Shown here: positions 1 to 11,456 of the stretch, one piece after another
Numbering within the stretch: position 1 is the first letter of the stretch
Layout of the letters: each line of letters starts with the position of its first letter
Assembly (NCBI GenBank): GCA_004431415.1
Contig: QPMI01000417.1
Coordinates: forward strand, 124,001 to 188,000
From: Cyanophora paradoxa
Taxonomy: Eukaryota; Glaucocystophyceae; Cyanophorales; Cyanophoraceae
Length of the DNA stretch: 64,000 nt
Direction of reading: 5' to 3'
The notes under the pieces: generated by a model
Databases searched by the model: none
Told to the model about the DNA's origin: nothing
The model's input: the letters and a program-made list of their open reading frames with translations, nothing else
Made by a program: the position numbers and the translations under genes

Positions 1-1
1 C

Positions 2-151
2 GCCATGCGGGAGGAGGAGCGGGCTGCGAGGGAGCAGCTGCGGGCCGAGCTCTGTGCCCGAGCTGACGAGGAGGCCGCGGCAATCCGCGCCCTGACCGCC
101 GCTATCGATCGGCTGGCGATCGCGAGAGCGGAAGCGCCGCCGACGCGCTAG
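2..151 (+). CDS. C-terminal fragment of a coiled-coil protein (5' end outside window)
   Basis: An open frame runs from the window edge to a TAG at 149-151. It encodes about 49 residues rich in Glu, Arg, Ala and Leu with heptad-like spacing (for example REEERAAREQLRAEL), ending in APPTR. The composition suits the end of a coiled coil. No start, splice site or family motif is visible, so the product cannot be named. The 740 bp after it contain no convincing gene. Confidence 0.5.
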   Translation, partial: AMREEERAAREQLRAELCARADEEAAAIRALTAAIDRLAIARAEAPPTR

Positions 152-891
152 CGCTTCCCCTCTGTTTCTCAAGAACATGAGCCAGCCGCTGAGCAATTCA
201 ACGTGATCGGGATCCCTCGCGATCGATTGCAGATCCTAGGGCTAGATGGTTACGTGGCCGCCGGGCCCAGTCGCCGAGTCATGATCAGATTAACTTATTA
301 TTAGTAAGATGCATCATGGCATGCATATGGCCTATAATCGATTTATATTATATATATGGCCTATAATCGATTTATATTATATATATAAGGTTGCAAATGC
401 GCACTACGGCAGGATCATCGGATGCCGTAGCATTGCAGAGCAGCTGCAGGGTTTGCTATTGCATCGATATCCGATCCGGATCCGGAATCTCCGAATTTCG
501 AATCTCATATGCATCCGGATCCGATGATCAAGAGTGCCGACTCAAGAGCCAATTGCAAGAGCTGCCATCTAATGCCGAGAGCTGGGAAGATCTGGAAGAA
601 ATACCGTAGTACGAAAGGGAGTGGGCGGAACTCGATGGGCGCAAGCTTAAGGCTAGGCACGCGCAGGGACAGCGGCAAGGCTAGCCCTGAGGCACGCGCA
701 GGGACAGCGGACAGCGGATCGACTCCAATACGGATCCAGATTTAACTTATAGATTTAGATTCGCGATCGAATGTGCGCCGCGCCGCCGAGAACACGAAGC
801 CGGGGGGGGGGAGAAGCCAGCCCAAGCACTGTACCCGCCAATTGCAAAAGACTCTCTTGAAAAGAGCTGCCGCAACTCAGTGACTTGAAAC
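152..891. other. Intergenic spacer with a small AT-rich tandem duplication
   Basis: No supported gene. At about 325-389 a 29-bp AT-rich unit (core GGCCTATAATCGATTTATA) occurs twice in tandem. At 657-710 a 20-bp GC-rich unit (GGCACGCGCAGGGACAGCGG) occurs twice. The end of this stretch must hold the promoter of the aldo/keto reductase gene starting at 892; no clear TATA box was identified. Confidence 0.5.
325..389. repeat. 29-bp AT-rich tandem repeat, two copies
   Basis: The core GGCCTATAATCGATTTATA starts at 329 and again at 358, a period of 29. Both copies are followed by alternating TATATA. It stands out against a GC-rich background. No function is visible. Confidence 0.7.
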
Positions 892-3800
892 ATGAAGGCC
901 GAGGCTCTCGGGCGGACGGGCGTGCGCGTGGCTTCGCCCGGTGCGTGAACGGCACGTCGAGCGTGCACGTAACTCCGCCCCATCGGCGTTGCGTCGCCGC
1001 TCTGACGAGAGCCGCACGCGAGCGCAGGATTCGGTCTCATGGGCCTCTCTGAGGTGCCATGCGCCTCTCCCGCCGCCGCGCGCTCGTCGCGCGGCCCGTG
1101 AAGCGCGCCAGCAGTTCTACGGTGCACCGGCCCCGGAGGCGGACGGCATCGCCACGCTCAACGCGTCGCTCGACATCGGGTGCACGTTCTGGGTGCGCTC
1201 GCTTACTCAAGACGCGTCCGATGCTCTGCGCCCTCGTGTGGCTGACCCGGCCCGGCCCGGCGCGTGGCGCAGGACACCGCCGGTGAGCTCCCGGCCCAGC
1301 TGCGCGTCCAAGAGCTTTCCTGCGTTCTGAGCGCACGCTTAGACATGTACGGATCGGGCGCCAACGAGCGGCTCGCCTCGAAGGTCCTCAAGGACCGCCG
1401 CAAGGACGTCTTTCTGTGCACGAAGTTCGCGCTGAAGCGGGGTACGCGTACGCCGGGCGCCGCCTAAGGGCCCCTCTAGAGCAACCGGCCGACGCACGTC
1501 CGATGGCCGCCCCGCAGGCCCCAACGGCGAGTGGCTCGGCCTCTCCGGCGACCCCGCGTGCGCACCCCAGGGCTCGCCCCTCGCGTACCCCCTCGGCCGC
1601 CGAACGCGGTACCCAGGTACGTCAAGGAGGCGTGCTCCGCCTCGCTGCAGCGTCTCGGCGTCTCGCAGATCGATCTCTACTACCAGCACAGGCACGTACC
1701 CCCCTCCCCTCCTCCCCCCGGCCCCTCGCGGCCTCCCCCTGGTCTCTTCTGATGCGCCTCCGCAGGGTCCGTCCATCCCTCTGTTCGCGCTCTGCCTTAG
1801 CCCGGCCCTGATCGCATCGGCCCCTGGGCCGCGCCGGCCCCCGCCCCGCCCCCGCCCCGGCCCCGCCCCGCCCGCCCCGGCCCCAACCCCGCCCCGCCCC
1901 GCCCCGCCCCCGCCCCCGCCCCGCCCCCGCTCCCGGCCCGGCCCGCCCCGCCCCCGCCCCGGCCCCGGCCCCAACCCGCCCCGCCCCCGCCCCGCCCCCG
2001 CCCCCGCCCCGCCCCGCCCCCGCCCCCAACCCGCCCCGCCCCGCCCCGCCCCCGCCCCCGCCCCGCCCCGCCCCGGCCCAACCCGCCCCCGGACCCGCAG
2101 GTCGACCCGAACACGCCCATCGAAGAGACCGTGAAGGCGATGGCTGAGCTCGTCGCCGAGGGCAAGGTACCCCCCCCTCCGCTCTCTCCCCCCCGCCCCT
2201 CCCCGCTCTCTCGGCCGAACGCGCGCGGTACCCCCCCCCCAGGTCCGCTTCCTGGGGCTCTCGGAGTGCAGCGCGGAGACCCTGCGCCGCGCCCACAAGG
2301 TGCGAACGAAGGGGGGTACGCATCGCGCCCCCGGGGTACGGTCCCTGACGCCCGCCCGGGGTACCGCATGCGCAGGTCCACCCCATTGCGGCCCTCCAGG
2401 CGAGCTCGAGCCTCCCCTCCCCTAGCCCGGCCCGGCCGGGCCCGGCGCCCCTCCCTCAGTGTAACGCGTACCCTTCAAAAATAACGTACCCCCCGCCTTC
2501 AGGTGGAGTACAGCCCGTGGACGCTCGACATCGAGAGGAATGGCATCTTGGACGCCTGCAAGGAGCTCGGGTGCGCGGTTTGAGCTGCTAGCAGAGCGAG
2601 CAGGGATTCCTCCCTCCCCTCCCCCCCTTCCTTCTCCCCTCCCCCCCCCCTCCTAAGTCGCCGCCACTACCCCTCCTCTTCGTTCGCCTCCGTGCACAGC
2701 CGCTGCCTCTTCTACAGCCGCCGCCGGCACCCTCCTCCGGATCCCATCGTCTCCTCATCCTGCTCTTCCTCCGCTCCTCTTCCCTCTCTATCTTCCCTCT
2801 GTAAGCTCAGCGCAAGCGCCTAGCTCGCAGTCTTCAAGCACATATAGAGCCTTACCTAGCCCTATCGCGCCGCGTGCGCAGTGCCGCGCCATCGCGCGCG
2901 TGCGCAGTGCCGCGCCCCAGCTATAGCACCCAGGATTGAGCTCAGAGCCCCGGCGCCGCCCCGCCCCGCCCCTCTCCCCATTTTCCTCCCCCTCGTCCTC
3001 CTCCTCCTCCTTCTCCTCTACAGCCGCCGCCGCCCGTGCGCGCCGCTGCCGTCGTCCTTCCCGCTCCTCCTCCTCCGGAGCTCAGAGCTTGCGCCAGCTC
3101 ACATACGTCAAGCACAGATAGAGTCTTACTGCCGCCGCATCCGCCGCCGCCGCCGCCGCCGCCCTCCTTCCTCAATCTCCCCCCCCCCTCCCCCTCCTCT
3201 TCCCCTCCTCGCCCGTCTCTCTCACACGTACCCCCGCCACGCAGCGTCTCCGTCGTCGCGTACTCCCCCCTGGGCCGCGGCTTCCTCACCGGTCCGAAGC
3301 AGTACCCCCCGTTTGCTTATAACCGCGTACCCCGGCCCGGCCTAAGCGTTGAGTACGCGTACCCCCGGCAGGCCGCTACACGAAGCCCGAGGATTTCGAG
3401 GAGGGGGATGTGCGTGTACCCCATGTCTCTTTCGAATTCGGTACCCCGCAGCCCTTTCACCTTTTCGCGCGCCGCAGTTCCGGCGCAACGGGTTCCCCCG
3501 CACGATGGGCGACGCCTTCGAGAAGGTTCGCGTACCCCCCTCCCCTATTCCCCCGGCTCATTCGAGCGCTGTACCCCAGAACATGCGCCTCGTCGAGCGG
3601 ATCAAGGCCCTGGCCGCCAAGAAGGGCTGTACCCCCGCCCAGGTCAGCGCCGGAACGCCCCCTCCCGCCCTCGCTCTCGCTAAACTTACCCCCTTCCCTC
3701 GCACCAGTACGTCCTGCGCTGGGTCATGCACCAGGTACCCTCCTCCCCTCCTCCCCGTCCCTTCTTGACACCCGCCCCCCCCCCCCACCCCCCCCCCCCC

Positions 3801-4297
3801 CCCCCCCGCCTTCCCCTTCAGACGGAGCGGACGGGGGTGGCGTTCATCCCGATCCCGGGCACGAAGAGCACCAAGTACCTGAAGGAGAACTGCGCCGCCG
3901 CCGAGGTGCGTTCGGCTTGTCTGTCGAGCTGTCTAGGCAATTGATTTAAGTAACTCTTTCCGGCTAACTGTAGTAATCTGACTTTTGAGAATCCAATCTA
4001 ATCGAGAGAACGTCGATCGCAATGGCTGCCTCTCACTTTAGCTAGAAAGCATCGTCATCATCTATCTTAATCACCCCTAGCAAGACACCTGTCTGGACAG
4101 CTGGCGCGCGGATCGGAGCCCCTCGTCGACCCCCCTCCTCAGCTGCCGTCTATCTTAATCACCTATCTAGACAGCTAGCGCGCGGGCGGAGCCCCTCGTT
4201 GACCCCCCTCCTCAGGTGGTCTTTGGGGAGGGCGACGAGCGCGACATGCGCGCCGCCATCGCCGAGGCGCGTACCCCCCTCCCTCCCAGCCCCCCCC

Positions 4298-4328
<31 letters not shown>

Positions 4329-4686
4329 ACACACATCCGTCCACTGCTTCTTATATTATACATTCTCTACATCTCTCCCTCTCGCGCCCCACCCGATCGC
4401 AAGTCCGGCCCCCCCCTGCCCGATCCGGCCCGCGCACTATCCGGGGATCCCTTCCTTCCCCCCCCCCCCCCCCCCTTCCCAACCCCCCGGCGGATCCCGG
4501 CCGCGGAGCTGACGGTCCCCTAGCCCCCTGGCCCTACCCCCGCCTCCCTGCCCCCCCTCCCTTCCCCCTCCCCCGCCCTCCCCCCGGATCGCGGCTGACG
4601 GTCGGCCCCGCGGGGGGCGCGCGGCGCAGGTGCCGGTGGAGGGGGAGCGCTACGCCCCCGCTTTCCTCGCCATGTGCAGCCTGTAA
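892..4686 (+). CDS. Aldo/keto reductase, 338 aa, 19 exons
   Basis: NAD(P)H-dependent reductase of aldehydes and ketones, AKR superfamily (plant/bacterial YakC/AKR13-like branch), probably cytosolic. Exons: 892-940, 1028-1053, 1115-1192, 1273-1282, 1343-1441, 1518-1557, 1617-1695, 2101-2166, 2243-2299, 2376-2399, 2503-2570, 3245-3291, 3372-3415, 3478-3525, 3580-3642, 3708-3734, 3822-3905, 4216-4266, 4630-4686. These sum to 1017 nt with phase kept throughout. N-terminal [14 protein letters not shown] leads into MGLSEFYG. The catalytic tetrad is visible: Asp52 and Tyr57 (DTADMYG), Lys82 (TKFA), His125 (YYQH). The cofactor-side motif [11 protein letters not shown] is also present. Length is normal for the family. 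Exon 4 has only 10 nt. Introns 10 and 18 begin with GC instead of GT. The exon 7 end leaves one extra His before VDPNTP compared with the family, so that junction is the least certain. Substrate unknown. Confidence 0.93.
1810..2095. repeat. Low-complexity CCCCGCCCCG array inside aldo/keto reductase intron 7
   Basis: The 405-bp intron 1696-2100 consists largely of CCCCGCCCC/CCCCGGCCC units with a few CCAACC interruptions. It is by far the most GC-extreme intron of this gene and is probably a slippage-driven minisatellite. It creates long spurious open frames on both strands. Confidence 0.8.
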
Positions 4687-5248
4687 TCAATGAAGAACAT
4701 TCTCTGAAGAGGAGCAGTCTCTGAAAGGGGGCAGCGGCCGTGGCGCTCAGCGGAGCCCGACGTCCTAAGATAGAGGAGGCCGCCACTCCGCCCACGAGTC
4801 CGCCTCGCGCTACGCGTCTTCAGTGACCGCCACTAGTACGTATACCCCCCATAGGGCCCGAGCCTCAACCCTTTCTCTGCGCTACGTCCCCGCCTTCCTC
4901 GCAATGTGCAGCCTGTTACTAGGGAAAGGCGGATGTATCTATAAATTCAAGGAGCGCCCTGCATAACTAGCTTATCATGTGGACCATGTAGCTTTGAATG
5001 CACATGCGCCTATTTGTGAGAGCATTTGCCAGCTGCAGGCTCGATGGCCTGTGCGCGCACTTCTGAATCCAGTGCGAGTGCTAGTGGCGTGGCCCTCTAA
5101 GGCGGTCTCAGAGATACTCTGAATTCGAATATAATCCGGATCGATATCCGTTTTGCGCAGAGCGAGCTGCTCGACACGATCACGGTCGGTGCACCGACAA
5201 GCTGCTCTTGTGCAGCTCCGAGTAGACATAATCGCCTCCTGCATGCGA
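4687..5248. other. Convergent intergenic region with a decayed copy of the reductase last exon
   Basis: About 40 bp at 4878-4917 repeat the end of the aldo/keto reductase coding sequence (4648-4686), including the codons for AFLAMCSL, but with TTA in place of the TAA stop. A GTAC...CCCCCC motif like an intron start lies just before it at 4838-4851. The rest shows no gene. The minus-strand gene to the right may extend into it, because one minus-strand frame stays open down to 4975. Confidence 0.55.
4878..4917 (+). pseudogene. Duplicated terminal exon fragment of the aldo/keto reductase
   Basis: This segment matches the coding end at 4648-4686 nearly base for base (a few C/T or C/A differences). 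It encodes the same [11 protein letters not shown] ending but lacks the stop codon. It lies 190 bp downstream of the real stop. It is most simply a local duplication; use as an alternative last exon cannot be excluded. Confidence 0.65.
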
Positions 5249-8200
5249 CTAGTTATAAGCCAAATGAAATATCGACATCATAATAATTGCAATTGCGGAT
5301 ATCAATCGTGCCTTTGTTTCCAAAGAGGGCCGTTGTCTCCCGAACCCAATACGATTTCTGGCACTCTGAGCATCAAATGCAAAAGAAGTTATTTGGATTG
5401 ACTCGCAATCATAAACATCGCAAATTAAACTCGCGCACGCATGCATGGATCTCGTTTCGAACGTTTGCCTCTGGATCCGCCCGGTTTCTTGAGACTGTGC
5501 AGTCCAGCAACTTGCAATCGGGGGCAACCGTCAAAATTAAAGCACGTCTAAATATACAAAGTAGACAGGCACACGAAAAATGGCAGGCCCGTTTGACCGA
5601 TAGATTGTTGATGCATCACAGATCTGCATTTTTTGTGAACACTCATATATACGCAAAGCGATTATTATAATTAACACTTTTGATGCCGATGCACACACCT
5701 CCACAGAACCTGTAACGGCCGCCCGTAGCGCTAGCTGTGCCGCGACCTCCGTCTGCAGCTTTGAAGTCGCCTGTGATGATGACGATGCTTGTTGCCGATT
5801 TAGGGCCTTCGCAGTTTTTCGGGCCCGTTTCTCTAAGTCTGTGTCCGGTAGCTTGATGATGATGCCCGCTCCATACGAATCAATTAGAGCGCATTCACTC
5901 AAAACCGCGGACGCCCCGCCTGCGAGACCGGGATATGGATGGCTTATCATGAAGCCGCTTAAAACAAATAGCGACGAATTTGCGCACTGCATGCATCTAC
6001 AATGACGGCCGCCCTCCCGTTCCCCTGCACTCGGTTTGCCCTGCAAACGACGCGCGTGTCTCCTCTTATCTATTATACACCGAGGCATGAAAATCTAATG
6101 AGAACTCGTTGCAATTTTAGTGTTACAAAAGAAAAGAAGAAAACGCACGAATATTCCGCAGTAGGCGTTGGCGGAAATGATGTTTTTGTTGATCGCGAGA
6201 ATCTGCTCTGGCCACACGCTCTGTCTTTCTTTCACTATGCCAGCCTGCAGCTGCTCAAACGTAGAGTCCTCGACCATGATGCCAATCCCGAGCTCACTCT
6301 CAGATGCAGTTTCGATTTTCCGGCCCATTGCCCGGCTCAACAGTGTGGGCTTCCCATTACTACTGGCGCCATCGCCTTTCGACGTGTCGAGACCCTGTTT
6401 TGCGATGCGGTTTCGGAACACCGCCACGTCCCCTGGACGACAGCCAGATACGTGAAGCCCGTACCGACTGCAATCGGAATTGAGCTTGACAAAGAAAAGC
6501 TCATTTCGAAAAAGATCTATCAATGATATGATTAAATTAGCTGGAGGGGCACCCGTTTCCAACGATTTGAGAATCCGCGACGACAATTTTGGCTTCGTCC
6601 ACCCAGAGAGGCTCAAGAGGGAAAGAGGCGACAGTAGACGGCTCGTCCTTGAGCTTTCCAGCTTTGCGCTGAACACGATGCACGATTGGCACCAGCGATA
6701 TCGATGGCACACGAAAACCAATATATATAATAATTATTAATATAAGCTACACTCACCGCAGCGTCGGCATCGCGTACACTGCTAATCGCGCTTGCAATGC
6801 CTGTTACGATGGAAGCAACTTTCTGCACATCGAAGAGACTCTCACTCAAGTCCTCAAGCTTGAAAAGGCTCGGAATCTCTGAAATAAGAATTCGATATCA
6901 ATCTATAAGTCTTCTGCCCAATTCTTTGGGAATCTTGGGGTTCTACAATGCGCACCACGCAGCTTATCCGTCAACCCGTTCCAGATGTTGGTCACATCAT
7001 TCATACTTGGGAGCCCGTCCAACAAATGGGTCGCAATCCCAGACATATCTTTGGTTAAACTGGAGAGAACATCCTTTGCTTTCCCGCTAAAGGCGTCCAT
7101 TTTCGCAGCAATCTCTGGAGTTTTATGCACTGAAGGACAGGCGCTGGCAAGTTAACAGTCTGAAATTTTTATAGATCTAGAGATCTGGAATCTCCTTACA
7201 TTCACTGACGACGTAGTTAATGTTGTACAAGGCTCTCTTGATATTTTCTTTGGAGCTCGTAAATCGCTCAACAATAAAGAGATCGAAAAGTCTGCGATTG
7301 CGGAAAACGTGCGCGTTGAGCAGACGCGTCTGTTCAACATCGAACGGAGCTCTGTAAGAACGCACTCTTTGAGAGCCGGTTCTAAAACTTTCGGGTCTTT
7401 AAAAAATCGCTTGATATTCTCCTCGATGCTTTGGAGCATTTTGAATGCAATCTTTTCGACTTCAGAGGACTTCTCTTCGAGCTCGCTCTCCCCGGTCGCC
7501 CCCACGGCCCTCACTTGGTCGCTCAGCGCGTCCAATGTAGCCTCGACGGTATCCAGAAATGAATCTACTGCAGCGCTCTTGACCTTTTCGGCGAGGCCTT
7601 CCACCACCAATTTCAAAATCTGGCAGGAGTGAACACGAGTCAGCAAGTTTCTTCAGCAAGCGCTCCGAGACAACTTCACGAACCATTGCCGTTCCGGTCA
7701 CCGCGGCAGTTGAGGACAAGAAGCTCATGTCTTCGTTCCCGGAAATCTTTCCCATGATCTTCAGAAGCCAGCCAGAAATTGCGTTGAGGTTTCCCTTGTT
7801 TTCTGCACCGATGAGCTCATTTCGAATCTTCTCAATTATGGAATCCAATCCATTGCCAATCTCCGTTCGAATCTGTTTGCTGAATTCGTCGCGCGTTTTT
7901 GTGAATGTGAATCTGTTTTCAAAACCGCGGAACTCAGCGATTTAGAAATTACTCTGTACAACACTCATTTGCGTACTTGAGTTTTTGGATGGCCAGTCCA
8001 ATTCGGGCCCGCAGCTGAGCGACATATACAGACCACTCTTCTAGATTTGGTCCGGGGGTTTTGGCCTGTGCAGCCTCCAGTTCTTGTGATATGATGCGGT
8101 TCAAACTCCGAGTTACAAGCTCTTTTAATAACGTGGTTTTGGATGCAAAGCCAGAATCCTGATTCCACAGGACCGCGTTCTTTGGGGAAACAAATGAGTT

Positions 8201-11200
8201 AGCCTTAAGCTTTTGCAAATTCAAAAAGGAGACATCGATGCGTTAAAGGAGAGGCACCTGCTTGGAATCTGCTGCATCTGCAGCGGATTCCTCCTCTTGA
8301 TTTGCACTGCCGATTATCTTGATTCCACATAGGCTCTGACCCGTTATAATGCAGCCTCGAACGACAGCAGATTTTGGGCGCTGGCGAACGCAGAATTATA
8401 ATTACAAGTGATGACAGAGAGAGGAAACAGCGCCTCATGACGTAAGAATATTCGAGGGTGCCTTACCTTCAACAGAATTCCGATGCTCAGAGGCCCCTCC
8501 AATTCTAAAGCCTCGCGATTGAGGTCGGAGTCTGGAAGCTGCTGCCGCTGCTGTTCTTCAACATTTACATTGCTGGGGCGGACGCGGGGAGGACAGCAAA
8601 GCCCCCCAGCTGATTTCGGCTGCTGTTTTATAACAGCCGCCGCATTGGCTTCGGTCGCTGCTCTCTCCTTTGCTTCGTCGACAGTTGCACCATCACGACC
8701 GATGCTGCTATCGCCGCTGTGACTGACAGTGGAGCCAGTCACCGCGACTCGTAGCGCACCCTCCATCGCCAGTATTCCTGCACAGTCGAAAACGACTTAA
8801 TAGACCGATGACGAAGACAGTGTTTTGCTTGCAATTAGTCATTTCGACAGACCAAAGCAAGTGTGTGCGAACACGTTGCACGAGTTTATGTCCGCCTCAC
8901 ATCCCTCAGCGATCGTTACCCCACAGGCGCTGCTCGAAGACCCGTCGATGTCGGAGGAGCACAGGACGATGCGGGCTTTGCCGTTGACCGCCACGGCCGA
9001 CACGGGTGCGTTCTTTTGCATCGACATCTTTTGCTCCTTATTATTCTTGCCCTTGAGCTTCTTGTACGTTGCCAGAAATGAAGGACTCGCTAGAAACTTG
9101 CTTTCGATGATGACGCAGCTGGCTCCTTTTTCGACTGTTACGCCGTTCACGCCATACTCGACTCTAGCCATGAAAGGAAACGAAAAGTAAATCGCCGGAT
9201 GTGACAGCAGGAGCCAGCAGCGGGACAGTGCGAGTGGTGAGGTCGGGAGGAAGGGGTGGTAAGAGGGGAGGGGGGTGCGCACGTGGTAGATCGGATCATG
9301 TTTACGTTTTTCTCGGCATCCTCCCACCCCAGGTCACCCTTCTTGAACTGCATTTGCTTCGCGGGGTCGTTCGGATATGATTCGTTCACCCGCTGGCAGT
9401 TGACCACGTCGGAACCGTCATCGTTAACGAATTTCACGAATCCTTCCTTTTTCGATTCGAAATGCGATGATGTGATGTTCGAGATGAGGAGGCCAGGGCC
9501 GTCGTGGGAAAGGATTTCGCACGTGTCCAGCGAGAGTGAGCCCGTGAGCACCTAGACAATTGCAATGGAAGTAGTGATCAGTTAACGGTATACGTATCTG
9601 CTTTTGCAGCAAGCAAAGAACCTGAATCGCGAAGGTTCCTGGAGACGGTGAAGACTGCTCGATAACAAGGTCTGAAAAGGAGATTCTATGCTTCGTCCCA
9701 GGGCAGATGATAAACAAAGGCTTCTGTCGAAAAGCCCGCGGCCGCATGAGCAATGAATTCGAAAAGCAAGCAACGAGCCATTGCAACGACGAGCATGAGA
9801 ATTACCGAAGAGAGTGCTTTTGAGAAGAGTCTGGTTCGTTTCCCATCTGAATTCGCACTTCCTCGAATCAGCATGGATTTATGCTGATAAAAGGCCAACG
9901 GAGTATCGCCGATATCGAAGTCTCCGGTAACCAACTGTGTTCTTTTGAAGTCAGCGATAATCAGATCAAGAGTGCAATTGAGCGTGTTTTAACGCGAGCG
10001 CACGTCAACGCAGATAACGAAGGGGTCTTTTGCGTAAATGCGCAGCTCTTCTATCGACCTTGCCTGTTTGTGAACGCAAGGACGTCAGTGGGCGACGCCC
10101 GGCCCCGGGGCTTCGATGCTATCAATTATAAGCACTCAAGGACGAGGGGATGCGCCTGCACGGAATGGGCTCCGGAATGGGATCCGGAAGATGCCGCGGA
10201 TCTGCTTTTGGCAAGCTGCAAGACAAAAGTTTGCTCTTCGGCCGCGGCCCCAGCGCCGGCTGCATCATCTGCTGGCTTCAATTCGGCCACGCTGACATCC
10301 TGCGCACCCTTGATTTCGGCATACCACCTCTTGCGCCATTTCTGGTAAGCCTGCTCCAACTTTGAATGAACGATTGTATATCAACACAAGGAATATGTAA
10401 CAAATAAATATTCACCGCCGCGAAATCTTCCGCAGAGCACACGTTCCCTAGCTTCACATCTTTTTGGCTCGGCGGCTCAGGGCGAGCACTTGCATCAAGA
10501 TTTCTGAGAAGCGCGTGCTCAGTTCCAGAGCGCTTAAAAGATTTGAATTTACTGAACGTCACAGCTGCGCATGCAATGCACCCGCCAGAATGAACGGAGA
10601 TTGCATATGTCAGGTCATTGATAATCTGCGATAACATATCCAGACGCTCGCGCGTGCAACCAGCGAATCGAAGGCTCGGAGATGAATATTTAATCGCGAG
10701 AGCACCTTCGTGATATTGTTTTCGAGTTCTGTTGCCTTTGCCAAGTCGCTTTTCGCTGAAAGGAATCGCACTGTTGTCGTCAGCATGCTCGGGCCCTGCG
10801 TGCAACAATCTTAATACAAACGTAAGCTTTTAGATTTATTTGCGTAGTTTAAGCTTGCCTTGCGATCAGAGGTGTAGCTTGCGAAGAAGGCTCGGGCGTC
10901 GGAGAGCGCCTGCTGCAGGACGCCGATCTGTTCGGCCACCTGCACACGCGACGGGGCTCGAGAGTGATGAATTCGAATGTGCTGGCGAGCTCTGGACTTT
11001 GGTGTTACATCTCAAGCTTGCACCTCCTTGTGCTGTGTGCTTGCCACAGCTAAGGCTGCGCATCAACGCCCGTATTAAAAAATTGAAAGCGGGGTCAAAT
11101 CAAAAGCTTAAAGGATAAGCCTGGCTATGGGTTAGGTTTGGATCTGCGCATATACGCGCAGATGTTATGTTATACGTGTACGTGTATGTATACACGCATA

Positions 11201-11456
11201 CTCAATAGCTATATATAGCTAGGCAAAACTGAAGGCATTGCTCCAGCGGAAATTGATGTATTTCGAATTCAGCGAAAATATTTATGGGACCTTTGGTAGT
11301 CTCCAGAAGGGAGATGATGCGCTCTCCAAGGGCAGTCGCCCGGAGTGCAATCTCGGCATCCGCCGTCTTTAGATCCAGCAGAAACTTCCCCCTGCAAGCG
11401 ATCGTATTCATTAGCTTAGCTGAGGACGCGCAGCCATAGCGAAACCTCATGATCAT
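5249..11456 (-). CDS. Large multi-exon protein of unknown function, mixed helical and beta-helix-like
   Basis: No known family recognised. About 17 or more phase-compatible exons are visible from right to left, for example 10859-10939 (27 aa), 10706-10795 (30 aa), about 10350-10160, 9306-9551 (82 aa), about 9170-8915, about 8780-8466, about 8215-7970, about 7625-7360, 7325-7190, 7130-6950, 6883-6757, about 6525-6150 and 6020-5700. Most are bounded by CAG acceptors and GT donors; the 10859 exon has a GC donor. N-terminal, central and several later segments look helical and charged. Segments at 9.55-8.9, 6.5-6.15 and 6.0-5.7 kb have short Cys/Gly/Ser-rich hydrophobic strands (VLSECALIDSYGAGIII, CSSDIDGSSSSACG) typical of parallel beta-helix repeats. 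Both ends are uncertain: the first exon may lie upstream of 11456, and the last may reach 4975. It could be two genes. Confidence 0.6.

Noticed and set aside
657-710. Two 20-bp direct repeats considered as a CRISPR-like or integration site
   Set aside because: There are only two copies, a 14-bp spacer, and the context is eukaryotic nuclear DNA.
1339-2386. Gly/Arg/Ala-rich minus-strand frames of 194-319 codons
   Set aside because: They are generated by the CCCCGCCCC intron array and by antisense of the aldo/keto reductase exons. No splice or family support.
3120-3165. CCGCCGCCG trinucleotide run as a possible coding repeat
   Set aside because: It lies inside the 674-bp intron 11 of the aldo/keto reductase, with no phase-compatible exon around it.
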